From the NCBI RefSeq assembly GCF_004217045.1, contig NZ_SGXM01000001.1:1550001-1614000 (forward strand): a stretch of DNA of 64,000 nt, read 5' to 3'. This document shows, in pieces, positions 34,363 to 44,132 of the stretch. Every line of letters starts with the position of its first letter. Within the stretch, counting starts at the first letter, position 1. Made by a program: the position numbers and the translations under genes. The notes beneath the pieces were generated by a model. That model did not search any database. It saw nothing but the letters and a program-made list of their open reading frames with translations, and was not told the DNA's origin. This DNA comes from Cupriavidus agavae (GTDB lineage: Bacteria; Pseudomonadota; Gammaproteobacteria; Burkholderiales; Burkholderiaceae).

Positions 34363-35133
34363 ATGACAACCAACAAGACCAATACCACCGCCACCGCCAC
34401 CGCCACCACCACCACGCTGCAACGCTGGATGCGTCCGACCACGCTCAAGATGATGGGGCTGGCGGTGCTGGCGGCCATCGCCACCACGTGGCGGGTGCCC
34501 GCGCTGTCGGCCGAGGACGCCGTGCGCATTCCCGCGCCCGTCGTGGACCAGAAACCGGGCGCGAGCCATGCGGAATCGGCCGTCTTCGCGGGCGGCTGTT
34601 TCTGGGGTGTGCAAGGGGTGTTCCAGCATGTGCGCGGCGTGACGCTCGTCACATCCGGTTACGCAGGCGGCGCCGCCAACACGGCGCAGTACGAGAAGGT
34701 GGGCACCGGCAACACCGGCCACGCCGAAGCCGTGGAGGTGCGCTACGACCCCACGCAGGTCAGCTACGGCAAGCTGCTGCAGATCTTCTTCTCGGTCGCC
34801 CATAACCCGACCCAGCTCAACTACCAGGGCCCGGATCGCGGCACGCAGTACCGCTCGGCCATCTTCCCGCGCTCAGCGGAGCAGCGCGCGGTGGCCGAAG
34901 CCTACATCGCGCAACTGGGCGCCACCAAGGCGTGGAAGGCACCGATCGTGACCACCGTGGAAAACGACAGGAAGTTCTATGCGGCCGAGAACTATCACCA
35001 GGACTTTCTGGTGAAGAACCCGAATTATCCGTACATCGTCATCAACGACCTGCCCAAGGTCAGCAACCTGAAGACGATGTTCCCCGATGTGTACCGGAAG
35101 GACCCGGTACTGGTGAATGCGAAGGGCGGGTGA
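34363..35133 (+). CDS. msrA: Peptide-methionine (S)-S-oxide reductase, secreted (MsrA)
   Basis: Reduces the S epimer of methionine sulfoxide. 256 residues, about 60 longer than cytoplasmic MsrA at the N-terminus. The extension has a Thr/Ala repeat (TTATATATTTT) then a hydrophobic anchor (MGLAVLAAIATTWRVPALSA), so it is exported. The catalytic Cys79 lies in GGCFWGVQGVFQHVRGV. The family continues with TSGYAGG, YDPTQVSYGKLLQIFFSVAHNPTQLNYQGPDRGTQYRS and NYHQDFL. AAGGAAACG precedes the ATG. It completes the msrB-dipZ-msrA operon. Confidence 0.95.
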   Translation: MTTNKTNTTATATATTTTLQRWMRPTTLKMMGLAVLAAIATTWRVPALSAEDAVRIPAPVVDQKPGASHAESAVFAGGCFWGVQGVFQHVRGVTLVTSGYAGGAANTAQYEKVGTGNTGHAEAVEVRYDPTQVSYGKLLQIFFSVAHNPTQLNYQGPDRGTQYRSAIFPRSAEQRAVAEAYIAQLGATKAWKAPIVTTVENDRKFYAAENYHQDFLVKNPNYPYIVINDLPKVSNLKTMFPDVYRKDPVLVNAKGG

Positions 35134-35390
35134 CACGTGCCTCCGCTGGCGGGCTTCAACTGGACAATCTGACTGCGACAGTCATGATCCAGCCCGCCAG
35201 CACGCAGGCGCCTACCCAGCCAATTCCGATTACAAGAACGTCACGCCAACTCATTGCCATTCCGGTTGCCTGGATTGGGGTTAAGGCTAGACGATCTCGC
35301 ACCCGGAACAATGTCCAAGATGTAAGGAATCGTTGCGATTTGCGACGATTACCGACCTCTTGAGACAGTTGCAATATTTACGATACCAAC

Positions 35391-36164
35391 TCAATACGCG
35401 CGGGCCAGGAAGTCCCGCGTCCGGGCATGCACCGATGCGCCGAACAGTTGCGCCGGCGCGCCCTCTTCCACGATCCGGCCGCCGTCCATGAACACCACAT
35501 GGTTGGCCACTTCACGCGCGAAACCCATCTCGTGCGTGACCACGAGCATCGTCATGTGCTCCTCGGCCAGTTGGCGCATGGTGCGCAGCACTTCGCCGGT
35601 CAGTTCGGGGTCGAGTGCCGAGGTGGGTTCGTCGAACAGCATGATGTCCGGTTCCATCGCCAGCGCGCGGGCAATGGCCACGCGCTGCTTCTGCCCACCC
35701 GACAGCCGCGACGGATAGTTGTCGCGCTTGTCGAACAGGCCGACCTTGCGCAGCAGCGCCTCGGCCGTGGCCACCGCCTGGGCGCGCGGCAGTTGCTTGA
35801 CCGTCATCGGCGCCTCGATCAGGTTTTCGAGCACGGTCAGGTGCGGGAACAGGTTGAACGACTGGAACACCATGCCCATCCTGGCGCAGATGCGGCGCAA
35901 GTGCTTCGCGTCGGCGTACTTCGCGCGCCCGTCGGTCGTGGCGGCCAGCACCTCGCCCTCGACCACGATCTCGCCGCTGTCGATGACTTCCAGATGGTTC
36001 AGGCAGCGCAGCAGCGTGCTCTTGCCGGAGCCGGACGGCCCGATGACCGCCGTCACATCGCCCTTGCGCAGCGACAGCGACACGCCCTTGAGCACTTCCA
36101 GCTCCCCGAACGACTTGTGGATGTCGCGGGCGCCGATCATCAGCTCACTGTTCATATCTTGCAT
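35391..36164 (-). CDS. Polar amino-acid ABC transporter ATPase (GlnQ/HisP type)
   Basis: Cytoplasmic energy subunit of an amino-acid importer. 257 residues with Walker [15 protein letters not shown], signature [15 protein letters not shown], Walker [21 protein letters not shown] and the switch His in [12 protein letters not shown]. The sequence [22 protein letters not shown] is typical of GlnQ. It overlaps the permease by 20 nt and the substrate-binding protein follows upstream, giving a complete three-gene importer. The amino acid cannot be read from the sequence. Confidence 0.95.
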   Translation of the reverse strand: MQDMNSELMIGARDIHKSFGELEVLKGVSLSLRKGDVTAVIGPSGSGKSTLLRCLNHLEVIDSGEIVVEGEVLAATTDGRAKYADAKHLRRICARMGMVFQSFNLFPHLTVLENLIEAPMTVKQLPRAQAVATAEALLRKVGLFDKRDNYPSRLSGGQKQRVAIARALAMEPDIMLFDEPTSALDPELTGEVLRTMRQLAEEHMTMLVVTHEMGFAREVANHVVFMDGGRIVEEGAPAQLFGASVHARTRDFLARAY

Positions 36165-36798
36165 AGCGCTTCTCCAGCCGCTGGAAGAACCACGTCAGGA
36201 CCAGCGTCATGACCAGGTAGAACGCCGCGGCCACCAGGAACGGGGTGGTGGTGAAATCGCGCTGCACGATGCTGCGGGCGGTGCGCAGGATGTCATTGAG
36301 CGCCAGCACGTAGATCAGCGAGGTGTCCTTGACCAGCGTGATGGTCTCGTTGCTGACCGGCGGCAGCACGCGGCCGATCATCTGCGGCAGCACCACGCGG
36401 CGCATGGTCTGCACGTAGCTCAGCCCCAGCACCTTGCTGGCCTCGTACTGGCCACGGTCCACGGACTGGATGCCGGCCCGGAAGATCTCGGCGAAGTACG
36501 CGGCATAGTTCAGCGCGAACGCCACCACGGCCGCCGGAAAATCGGGCAGCCGGATGCCCACATACGGCACGAACGGCAGCGCGAAGTAGATGAACAGCAT
36601 CTGCAGCATCAGCGGCGTGCCGCGCATCAGCCAGATATAGCCGTTGACGAGCTGGCTCAGCGGCCGCCAGGCCGAGATGCGCATCAGCGCCAGCGCCAGC
36701 CCCAACGGCACGGACAGCGCCAGCGTGATGGCGAACAGGGTCAGTGTGACCTTGGCCCCTTCCATCATCGGGGGCAGCAGTGATAGTACGTAGTCCAT
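36145..36798 (-). CDS. Polar amino-acid ABC transporter permease
   Basis: A 217-residue inner-membrane permease of the HisM/GlnP type. It begins [40 protein letters not shown], the usual start of this family. The EAA loop is [21 protein letters not shown]. Five or so membrane segments are visible. Only one permease gene is present, so it probably forms a homodimer. Upstream is the solute-binding gene after 50 nt. Confidence 0.95.
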   Translation of the reverse strand: MDYVLSLLPPMMEGAKVTLTLFAITLALSVPLGLALALMRISAWRPLSQLVNGYIWLMRGTPLMLQMLFIYFALPFVPYVGIRLPDFPAAVVAFALNYAAYFAEIFRAGIQSVDRGQYEASKVLGLSYVQTMRRVVLPQMIGRVLPPVSNETITLVKDTSLIYVLALNDILRTARSIVQRDFTTTPFLVAAAFYLVMTLVLTWFFQRLEKRYARYEQ

Positions 36799-36848
36799 GC
36801 GGGAGCGTCAGGGCCAGGGCGGCGCCGGTTGCGTGATGACTGCCTGTC

Positions 36849-37637
36849 TTATTTCGTGATGTCCGAGCCGAACCACTGCGCCGAGATCTTCGCGGCCGTG
36901 CCATCCTGCTTCATCGCGGCCAGCGTCTTGTTGAGCTTGTCGAGCAGCTCCGCGTCGTCCTTGCGCACGCCCACGCCGTAGTCCTCGGTGCCGAAGTTCT
37001 CGTCCAGCACGCGGTACTCGCCGGTGCGCTTGCTCGCCAGGTAGCGGCCCACCACTTCGTCCACGACGATCGCATCGAGGCGGCCTGCCGACAGATCCAT
37101 CAGCGCCGTCACGTTGTCGCCGAAGGTCTTCACTTCCTTCAGGCTGGCGGCGGTCTTCTCGTCCTTCCTGATCGCGTCCACGGCGCTGCTGCCGTCCTGC
37201 GCACCCACGATCTTGCCGGCCAGGTCGGCCTTGGCCTTGATCGGCGAGTTGGTGGTCACCATGATGATCTGGTGATTGGTCATGTACGGCGCCGTGAAGC
37301 TGATGTTCTTCTTGCGCTCTTCGGTGATCGTCAGGCCGTTCCAGAGCACGTCCACGCGCTTGCCGTTCAGCTCGGCTTCCTTGGCGCTCCAGTCGATCGG
37401 CTTGAACTCCACCGCCATGCCCAGGCGGTTGGCCGCTTCCTTCGCCATGTCGATGTCGAAGCCGACCAGCTGGTTCTTGTCATCCCGGAAGCCCATCGGC
37501 GGGAAATTGTCGTCAAGGCCAACCACCACGGCGGTGGCGGCGCCAGCAGCCGGCTTGGCCGGCTCGGCGTCCTTCTTGCCACAGGCGGCCAGCGTGACGA
37601 GACCGGCGATCATCAGGAGAGCTGCGATTTTCTTCAT
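36849..37637 (-). CDS. Amino-acid ABC transporter substrate-binding lipoprotein
   Basis: A 262-residue periplasmic type-2 binding protein. It starts MKKIAALLMIAGLVTLAACGKKDAEP, with lipobox LAAC. The fold signs are VVGLDDNFPPMGFRDDKNQLVGFDIDMAKEAANRLGM, then WNGLTITEERKKNISFTAPYM, both diagnostic of polar amino-acid binding proteins. The ATG at 37637 was chosen as the lipoprotein start, with the 37718 extension unsupported. It is the first gene of the transporter operon. Ligand unknown; the Asp/Glu-lined sequence suggests a polar amino acid. Confidence 0.93.
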   Translation of the reverse strand: MKKIAALLMIAGLVTLAACGKKDAEPAKPAAGAATAVVVGLDDNFPPMGFRDDKNQLVGFDIDMAKEAANRLGMAVEFKPIDWSAKEAELNGKRVDVLWNGLTITEERKKNISFTAPYMTNHQIIMVTTNSPIKAKADLAGKIVGAQDGSSAVDAIRKDEKTAASLKEVKTFGDNVTALMDLSAGRLDAIVVDEVVGRYLASKRTGEYRVLDENFGTEDYGVGVRKDDAELLDKLNKTLAAMKQDGTAAKISAQWFGSDITK

Positions 37638-37721
37638 GGGTTCTGCACTAGAGTCGATTTCAACGGCGATACGATACCAGCGGAGCATGCGCCCCGACTC
37701 GCACCACAAATGACACAAATG

Positions 37722-37758
37722 AAAAAACCCGCCTGGCTTTGAGCCAGGCGGGTTTTTT
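37722..37758 (-). terminator. Bidirectional terminator between tRNA-Pro and the ABC operon
   Basis: A stem AAAAAACCCGCCTGGC with GCCAGGCGGGTTTTTT around TTTGA, strongly AT-flanked on both sides. It would stop tRNA-Pro transcription on the minus strand and is also readable on the plus strand. Confidence 0.9.
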
Positions 37759-37764
37759 GATTTC

Positions 37765-37841
<77 letters not shown>

Positions 37842-37898
37842 AAGAAGAACGAGAGTATATCAGAGCCATCGCCGATGGCTAGAGGTTTGCGTGCATTT

Positions 37899-38327
37899 TT
37901 ATGCGCGCCGCGTGATCTCGCCGAGCTGGGCGAGCAGGTTCTGCACGTCGAGCAGTTCGCCGCGCAGCGTGGCGAGGTCGACGGACAGCGCCGGCGACGT
38001 CTTTGTCTGCGCCGGTTGAGCTTCGTCAAGCTCGGCGGCCAGGCCGGCGTGGTGCCGCACTTCGTCCAGCCGATTGCGGGCGCCATTGATCGTGAAGCCC
38101 TGCTCGTACAGCAGTTCGCGGATGCGGCGGATCAGCAGGACTTCGTGGTGCTGGTAATAGCGGCGGTTGCCGCGGCGCTTCACCGGCTTGAGCTGCGTGA
38201 ACTCCTGCTCCCAGTACCGCAGCACATGCGGCTTGACGGCGCAAAGCTCGCTGACCTCACCGATGGTGAAGTAGCGCTTTGCGGGAATCGGCGGCAACGC
38301 GATGCGCTCGCTGGCTTTGTCCGTCAT
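37899..38327 (-). CDS. MerR-family regulator next to ihfA
   Basis: A 142-residue MerR-type regulator. [59 protein letters not shown] is the winged-helix domain. The second half is helical ([26 protein letters not shown]), without metal-binding cysteines. The order pheS-pheT-ihfA-merR is conserved in betaproteobacteria, but the target is not known. Start ATG 38327 was used because the helix-turn-helix begins there. Confidence 0.9.
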   Translation of the reverse strand: MTDKASERIALPPIPAKRYFTIGEVSELCAVKPHVLRYWEQEFTQLKPVKRRGNRRYYQHHEVLLIRRIRELLYEQGFTINGARNRLDEVRHHAGLAAELDEAQPAQTKTSPALSVDLATLRGELLDVQNLLAQLGEITRRA

Positions 38328-38531
38328 GCGATGGAGGTGCTGGTATCCGGGCCAGGGGCCCATGAGCGGTTGGCGCGACGCGCGCGCGGCATTGCAGGAT
38401 ACAGATTGCCAACCCCTCGGGCAATCCACATGGCGGGGGTCGCGGGGGTGACTGTATGGTGGCCGCTACGCCCGGGACGGGCAGCGGCGCCGGAGGCGGG
38501 CTCCGGCGGCCGGGTCGGCGTCAGATTCGGT

Positions 38532-38948
38532 TCAGCCGGGCAGCGCCAGGTCGGCACGCTCCTCGACCAGGCTCTTGAGCTTCTGGCTGGCGTGGAACGT
38601 CACCACGCGGCGCGCGGTAATCGGGATGATCTCGCCGGTCTTGGGGTTGCGCCCGGGACGCTGCGCCTTGTCGCGCAGCTGGAAGTTGCCGAAGCCGGAC
38701 AGCTTGACGCTGTCGCCCTGCTCCAGGGCTTCGCGGATCACGTCGAAAAATGCCTCGACCATGTCCTTCGATTCGCGCTTGTTCAGCCCGACCTGGTCGA
38801 ACAGCATTTCTGCGAGTTCGGCCTTGGTCAGCGTGGGCACCTCGGTCGCGCGGGCTTCCGGCGATGCATCGTCGAGGGAGGCAGCGTGCCGGTCGCTCAC
38901 CTCGCCCAGGTCTGCAGCATTCATGGAAATCGCGTCTCGATCGTTCAT
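38532..38948 (-). CDS. ihfA: Integration host factor alpha subunit
   Basis: Nucleoid protein that bends DNA with IhfB, helping recombination, replication and sigma-54 promoters. The core [86 protein letters not shown] is a standard IHF arm and intercalating Pro ([10 protein letters not shown]). About 40 extra acidic residues precede it ([24 protein letters not shown]). The start is uncertain; 38948 is the ATG nearest to a GATCTAGG, and 38924 is an alternative. It follows pheT. Confidence 0.9.
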   Translation of the reverse strand: MNDRDAISMNAADLGEVSDRHAASLDDASPEARATEVPTLTKAELAEMLFDQVGLNKRESKDMVEAFFDVIREALEQGDSVKLSGFGNFQLRDKAQRPGRNPKTGEIIPITARRVVTFHASQKLKSLVEERADLALPG

Positions 38949-39024
38949 CCTAGATCGCTCTGTCAAATCTGTCTGGCGATCCGCCCGGAAGCTGTGTCCG
39001 GGCGCTCCTGATGCGGGTTACCGC

Positions 39025-41472
39025 TCAACCGCGCAGGCGGGCGTCGAAGCCTGCCGTCAGCGCATCGACCATGCAGCGTACCGCGCTGTCGACGGTCTCG
39101 TCCTGGAGGGTCGCCCCAGTATCTTGCAAGGTCAGGCGGAACGCAAGGCTTTTCTCGTCGGCGCCGATCGAGGCCGAAGCGGCCTTCGGACGGAACTCGT
39201 CGAACAGCACCAGCCCCTGCACGAAGTGGCCCAAACCGGCCTTGTCCAGCGCCGCGCGCATCGCGTCGGCCATGTCCTGCACACGCACCGACTGCCTGAC
39301 CACGACGGCCAGATCGCGCACGGCCGCCGGGAACTTCGACACTTCCGTGTACGCGGGCAGGCCCACGTCGCGCAGTGCGTCCAGTTCCAGTTCGAACACC
39401 ACCGGGGCGTTGACCAGTTCGTACTCCTGCAGCCAGCGCGGGTGCAACTCGCCCACCACGCCCACCGGCTTGCCGTCGACGATCACGCGGGCGGCGCGGC
39501 CCGGGTGCAGCGCCGGGTGCGACACCGGCTCGAAGCGCGGCGTGCGCGGATGGAACAGCGCCTCGACGTCGCCCTTGACGTCGAAGAAGTCGACCTGGCG
39601 CGTCGCCACGCCCCACTGCTCCTCGAACGCCGGGCCGTAGGCGATGCCGGCGGCCATCATCGGCTGGCGATAGCCGGCCACGGTCAGGCCGCCGTCGGCT
39701 ACGCTGGCGTCGCGGTGGAACACGCGGCCGACTTCAAACAGCCGTACGCGCGCCGCCTTGCGGTTGAGGTTGTAGCGGACCTTGTCCACCAGCCCGCCGA
39801 TCAGCGTCGAGCGCATCACGGCCAGTTGGCTGGCGATCGGGTTCAGCAGGCGGATCGGGTTGTCGTTGGCCGCGAAGTCGCGCTCCCACTGCTCCTCGAC
39901 GAACGCGAAGTTGATGACCTCGTGGAGGTCGCGGGCCGCCAGCGCGTGGCGCACCACGTGCTGCGAGCGGCGGGCCTCGTTGGTCGGACGCATCTCGCTC
40001 TCGGCGATCGGCGGGCGAGCCTGGATGCGCTCGAAGCCGTAAATCCGCGCCACTTCCTCGATCAGGTCTTCCTCGATCTCGATGTCGAAGCGGTAGCTCG
40101 GCGGCGTCACCTCGAACACCTCGCCCTCGGCACCTTCCGAACGCGTGAACGGCAGCTTGAGACGCAGGAACACATCGGCGATTTCCGCCGAAGACAGTTC
40201 GATACCCAACACACGCTCGGCACGCGCCACGCGCAGCTGCACCGGGGCGCGCTGCGGCAGGTTGACCACGTGATCGTCCACCGGACCCGCCTGGCCGCCG
40301 CAAATTTCAAGAATCAGCGACGTGATGCGTTCGATATGCTCGACCGTCGTCGCGTAATCCACACCGCGCTCGAAGCGATGCGCGGCATCGGTCGAGAAGT
40401 TGTAACGGCGCGCACGGCCCTGGATGGCGTTCGGCCACCAGAAAGCGGCTTCCAGATAGATGTTCGTCGTGTCGAGTGTCACGGCGGTGCTGTCGCCGCC
40501 CATGATGCCGGCCAGGCTCTCGATCTCCTTGTCATCGGCGATCACACCCACCTGCTCATCCACCTCGACCGTGTTGCCGTTCAGCAGCTTGATCTGCTCG
40601 CCCTTGCGGCCCCAGCGGACGTCCAGCCCGCCGTGGATCTTGTCCAGGTCGAACACGTGCGACGGACGGCCCAGTTCGAGCATCACGTAGTTCGAGATAT
40701 CGACCAGTGCCGAGATGCTGCGCTGGCCCGAGCGCTCCAGGCGCTGGACCATCCAGCCCGGCGTGGCCGCGCGGGCGTTGACGCCGCGGATCACGCGGCC
40801 CGAGAAACGGCCACACAGGTCCGGTGCCGAGATCCTGACCGGCAGCTTGTCCTGCAGCGTGACCGGCACCGGCGCCATCGCGGGCAGCGTCAGTTCGGCG
40901 CCGGTCAGTGCCGACACCTCGCGCGCCACGCCATGGATCGACAGGCAGTCCGCCTTGTTCGGCGTCAGCTTGATCGTGAAAACCTGGTCATCCAGGTCAA
41001 GATAGCTGCGGATATCCTGGCCGACCGGCGCATCCTCGGGCAGCACCAGCAGGCCGCCGGCGTCCTCGGACAGCTTCAGTTCGCGCGCCGAGCACAGCAT
41101 GCCGTAGCTTTCCACGCCCCGCAGCTTGCCCACCTTGATCTCGAACGGCTTGCCGCCCGCCTCGGCCGGCGGCAGCACCGCGCCCACCAGCGCGCACGGC
41201 ACCTTGATGCCTGGCTTGACGTTGGGCGCGCCGCACACGATCTGCAGCGTCTCGCCCGTGCCCACATCGACCTGGCAGACGTTGAGACGGTCGGCATCGG
41301 GATGGCGCTCGGTGGCCAGCACGCTGGCCACCACGATCTTGCTGAACGGCGGCGCAACCGGGCCCACCTCTTCGACTTCGAGCCCGGCCATGGTCAGGGC
41401 GTGCGAAAGCGCGTCGGTGGAGATCTTTTCAGGATTGGCGAAAGTACGAAGCCAGGATTCCGAGAATTGCAT
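39025..41472 (-). CDS. pheT: Phenylalanyl-tRNA synthetase beta chain
   Basis: Large subunit of the alpha2-beta2 enzyme that charges tRNA-Phe; the beta chain binds tRNA and edits misacylated Tyr-tRNA. Length is 815 residues. Visible domains are the N-terminal EMAP-like tRNA-binding region ([24 protein letters not shown]), the B3/B4 editing domain ([13 protein letters not shown]), B5 ([15 protein letters not shown]) and the C-terminal ferredoxin-like anticodon domain ending FDARLRG. The start [14 protein letters not shown] is standard. It is between pheS and ihfA on one message. Confidence 0.96.
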   Translation of the reverse strand: MQFSESWLRTFANPEKISTDALSHALTMAGLEVEEVGPVAPPFSKIVVASVLATERHPDADRLNVCQVDVGTGETLQIVCGAPNVKPGIKVPCALVGAVLPPAEAGGKPFEIKVGKLRGVESYGMLCSARELKLSEDAGGLLVLPEDAPVGQDIRSYLDLDDQVFTIKLTPNKADCLSIHGVAREVSALTGAELTLPAMAPVPVTLQDKLPVRISAPDLCGRFSGRVIRGVNARAATPGWMVQRLERSGQRSISALVDISNYVMLELGRPSHVFDLDKIHGGLDVRWGRKGEQIKLLNGNTVEVDEQVGVIADDKEIESLAGIMGGDSTAVTLDTTNIYLEAAFWWPNAIQGRARRYNFSTDAAHRFERGVDYATTVEHIERITSLILEICGGQAGPVDDHVVNLPQRAPVQLRVARAERVLGIELSSAEIADVFLRLKLPFTRSEGAEGEVFEVTPPSYRFDIEIEEDLIEEVARIYGFERIQARPPIAESEMRPTNEARRSQHVVRHALAARDLHEVINFAFVEEQWERDFAANDNPIRLLNPIASQLAVMRSTLIGGLVDKVRYNLNRKAARVRLFEVGRVFHRDASVADGGLTVAGYRQPMMAAGIAYGPAFEEQWGVATRQVDFFDVKGDVEALFHPRTPRFEPVSHPALHPGRAARVIVDGKPVGVVGELHPRWLQEYELVNAPVVFELELDALRDVGLPAYTEVSKFPAAVRDLAVVVRQSVRVQDMADAMRAALDKAGLGHFVQGLVLFDEFRPKAASASIGADEKSLAFRLTLQDTGATLQDETVDSAVRCMVDALTAGFDARLRG

Positions 41473-41552
41473 GGCGCTTCTGATCCGGTAGGTATTCTGT
41501 GATGTCTTTGACGATGCGGGCTGGGTGTTCCGGCGCTTTGGCGATCAGGCGC

Positions 41553-42584
41553 TCAGGCGAACTGGCGCAGGAAGCGCACGTCGCCCTCGAAGAACAGCCG
41601 CAGGTCGTTGATGCCATAGCGCAGCATCGTCAGGCGCTCCAGGCCGGAGCCGAACGCGAAGCCGATGTAGCGCTCGGGGTCCAGCCCCATGTTGCGCAGC
41701 ACGTTCGGATGCACCTGGCCCGAGCCCGAGATTTCGAGCCACTTGCCGTTGCCGAACGCCATGTCGATTTCCGCCGACGGCTCGGTGAACGGGAAGTAAG
41801 ACGGGCGGAAGCGCACCTGGATATCGTCGCGCTCGAAAAACTTGCGCAGGAAATCGGTGTAGACGCCCTTCAGGTCGGCAAAGCTCACGTCCTCGCTGAT
41901 CCACAGCCCTTCCACCTGATTGAACATCGGCGAATGGGTGGCGTCGCTGTCCACGCGGTAGGTGCGGCCGGGGCAGATCACCTTGATCGGCGGCATGGCG
42001 CGGCCGGCGTACTTCTGCACGTGCATGCGCGCGTAGCGGACCTGCATCGGGCTGGTATGGGTGCGCAGCAGCAGGAGCTTGTCGTCGCTGTCGCGGCCGT
42101 CCACGTAGAACGTGTCCTGCATCGAACGTGCCGGATGGTTGTCCGGGTTGTTCAGCGCCGTGAAATTCATCCAGTCGGTCTCGATCTCGGGGCCATCGGC
42201 CACGTCGAAGCCGATCGAGCCGAAGATCTGTTCCACGCGCTCCCAGGTGCGCATCACCGGATGGACGCTGCCGCGCGCCACGGCTCGGCCGGGCAGCGTC
42301 ACGTCGATGGCCTCGGCGGCCAGGCGGGCGTTCATCAACGCGTCTGCCAGCGCCTGGCGGCGGGCCTGCAACGCGGCTTCCACCTGCTGCTTGACCTGGT
42401 TGATGCGGGCACCCTCGGTCTTGCGCGCCTCCGGGTCCAGCTTGCCCAGGCCCTTGAGCAGTTCGGTCAACGCGCCGGTCTTGCCCAGGAAGCGGGCTTT
42501 TTCGTTTTCCAGCGTGGCGTTGTCGTTGGCACCCGCGAAGGCGGCCTGTGCGTCGGCGACGATTTGTTCCAGATCCAGGGACAT
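41553..42584 (-). CDS. pheS: Phenylalanyl-tRNA synthetase alpha chain
   Basis: Catalytic subunit of Phe-tRNA synthetase. 343 residues with the class II motifs: motif 1 [37 protein letters not shown], motif 2 [26 protein letters not shown], motif 3 [26 protein letters not shown]. The N-terminus [47 protein letters not shown] is the coiled-coil tRNA-binding part. The ATG at 42584 was chosen by homology; the 42716 extension lies in the rplT-pheS spacer. Confidence 0.96.
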   Translation of the reverse strand: MSLDLEQIVADAQAAFAGANDNATLENEKARFLGKTGALTELLKGLGKLDPEARKTEGARINQVKQQVEAALQARRQALADALMNARLAAEAIDVTLPGRAVARGSVHPVMRTWERVEQIFGSIGFDVADGPEIETDWMNFTALNNPDNHPARSMQDTFYVDGRDSDDKLLLLRTHTSPMQVRYARMHVQKYAGRAMPPIKVICPGRTYRVDSDATHSPMFNQVEGLWISEDVSFADLKGVYTDFLRKFFERDDIQVRFRPSYFPFTEPSAEIDMAFGNGKWLEISGSGQVHPNVLRNMGLDPERYIGFAFGSGLERLTMLRYGINDLRLFFEGDVRFLRQFA

Positions 42585-42717
42585 GACGGCAATACGTGGA
42601 CAGTACGTGGAAGGGTGGCCAGCCCCGCGCGGCAGATCACGCGCGGGATGGCTTCGGCATTGCGAATGGCGTTTCGACGATTGACACGGGTGCCAGGATC
42701 GACACGGCATTCGCAAT

Positions 42718-42748
42718 GAAAACGGGGCTCGGTAAGGAGCCCCGTTTC
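42718..42748 (-). terminator. Terminator-like hairpin between rplT and pheS
   Basis: A stem GAAACGGGGCTC with GAGCCCCGTTTTC around a short loop (CTTACC), followed on the minus strand by TTTTCATT. It may stop or attenuate transcription before pheS. No Phe-rich leader peptide like pheM was found here. Confidence 0.75.
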
Positions 42749-42808
42749 AGCGGACCTTGCGGTCGGTGCTTGCCCGGAAGCGCCTTTCAGCGCGTCCGGC
42801 AGCCGGCA

Positions 42809-43165
42809 TCAGGCAACGGTGGCTTTCACCTGGTTGACGATGGCGGCAAAGGCAGGCTTGTCATGGATAGCCATGTCCGACAGCACCTTGCGGTCCAGCT
42901 CGATCGAAGCGCGCTTCAGACCGTTCATGAACACGCTGTAGGTCATGCCATGCTCACGCGTCGCGGCGTTGATACGTGCAATCCAGAGGGCGCGGAACAC
43001 GCGCTTCTTGTTGCGACGATCGCGGTACGCGTACTGGCCAGCACGCATGACCGCCTGCTTGGCGATACGGTAGACATTATTGCGACGGCCGCGGTAACCC
43101 TTGGCAGCGTCGATGACTTTCTTGTGACGGGCCCGTGCAGTGACCCCACGTTTTACTCGAGGCAT
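42809..43165 (-). CDS. rplT: 50S ribosomal protein L20
   Basis: Large-subunit assembly protein and translational repressor of its operon in some bacteria. The 118 residues start [55 protein letters not shown], typical of L20, and end VNQVKATVA. It follows rpmI by 28 nt, as in the standard infC-rpmI-rplT order. Confidence 0.98.
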   Translation of the reverse strand: MPRVKRGVTARARHKKVIDAAKGYRGRRNNVYRIAKQAVMRAGQYAYRDRRNKKRVFRALWIARINAATREHGMTYSVFMNGLKRASIELDRKVLSDMAIHDKPAFAAIVNQVKATVA

Positions 43166-43193
43166 ATGAAGCTCCTTTCGTTATCGTTGAGGG

Positions 43194-43391
43194 TTATGCG
43201 TAGGGCATCATGGCGCGAACCGACTTCAGGTTCGTCTCATGGACGTCCTGGGTGCCGCGCAGCTGACGCTTGTTCTTGGTGGTCTTCTTCGTCAGGATGT
43301 GACGCTTGAAGGCCTGGCCACGCTTGAACGAACCGTTCGGGCGTGCCGTAAAGCGCTTGGAGGCGCTTTTCTTGGTCTTCATCTTAGGCAT
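43194..43391 (-). CDS. rpmI: 50S ribosomal protein L35
   Basis: Small basic protein of the large subunit, 65 residues, [46 protein letters not shown], a clear L35. The ATG at 43391 follows CTGGAG. It sits 172 nt downstream of infC, which is longer than typical coupling, and directly upstream of rplT. Confidence 0.97.
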   Translation of the reverse strand: MPKMKTKKSASKRFTARPNGSFKRGQAFKRHILTKKTTKNKRQLRGTQDVHETNLKSVRAMMPYA

Positions 43392-43563
43392 GAATAACTC
43401 CAGCTCTATGACATGCATGCAGGTGGACGGCTGACGCCATCGCTTGCAAGACCCGCATCCACTTGTTTTTGTACGCCGCACCCCGCAAGGCGCCGCGCAC
43501 GGCTTCCGCACGAGGCGACGCCGGGATGCGCATGGCATCCCGGCCGTCCTCCCCGCACAGGAA

Positions 43564-44085
43564 TTACTTCTTCTTCTTGGGCGCGATGACCATCACCATC
43601 TGGCGACCTTCCATCTTCGGCATCTGCTCTACCTGACCCAGTTCGTCCAGGTCAGTCTTCAGACGCTCCAGCACGCGCGCGCCGATTTCCTGGTGAGCCA
43701 TCTCACGGCCGCGGAAACGCAGCGTGATCTTGGTCTTGTCACCCTCTTCCAGGAAGCGCTTCAGGTTGCGCAGCTTGACGTTGTAGTCGCCATCATCCGT
43801 GCCAGGACGGAATTTCACTTCCTTGACCTGGATGATCTTCTGCTTGAGCTTGGCCTCATGGGCGCGCTTGGCTTCCTCGTACTTGAACTTGCCGTAGTCC
43901 ATGATGCGGGCCACGGGCGGAGCCGCGTTGGGCGCGATCTCCACCAGATCCAAGTCCTTGTCCTCGGCCATGCGCAGTGCGTCCATGAACTTGACGATGC
44001 CGAGCTGCTCGTTATCAACCCCTACCAGGCGCAGCTCAGGCGCGCTGATCTCACGGTTGATACGGTGACCTTTGTCTGTAGCGAT
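43564..44085 (-). CDS. infC: Translation initiation factor IF-3 with ATC start
   Basis: IF-3 blocks premature joining of ribosomal subunits and checks the start codon. The coding sequence reads [29 protein letters not shown] before [20 protein letters not shown], and the C-terminal domain ends [11 protein letters not shown]. Total 173 residues. There is an in-frame stop just 5' of the ATC at 44085-44083, so no ATG/GTG/TTG can be used upstream. A rare start codon is known for infC, where IF-3 represses its own synthesis (AUU in E. coli). GAGG lies 9 nt before. It follows thrS by 47 nt. Confidence 0.95.
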   Translation of the reverse strand: MATDKGHRINREISAPELRLVGVDNEQLGIVKFMDALRMAEDKDLDLVEIAPNAAPPVARIMDYGKFKYEEAKRAHEAKLKQKIIQVKEVKFRPGTDDGDYNVKLRNLKRFLEEGDKTKITLRFRGREMAHQEIGARVLERLKTDLDELGQVEQMPKMEGRQMVMVIAPKKKK

Positions 44086-44132
44086 GTTCCGTTACCTCAA
44101 GAAGACAAAAAAACAAGCCGTGCTTCACACCC

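Noticed and set aside
35156-35374. A 72-codon minus-strand frame with one membrane segment (MSWRDVLVIGIGWVGACVLAG)
   Set aside because: A short hydrophobic peptide of about 32 residues could start inside it, but no clear ribosome site or family was found, so it was left out.
42585-42717. A pheM-like leader peptide and attenuator before pheS
   Set aside because: The spacer has a hairpin but no short ORF with repeated Phe codons.
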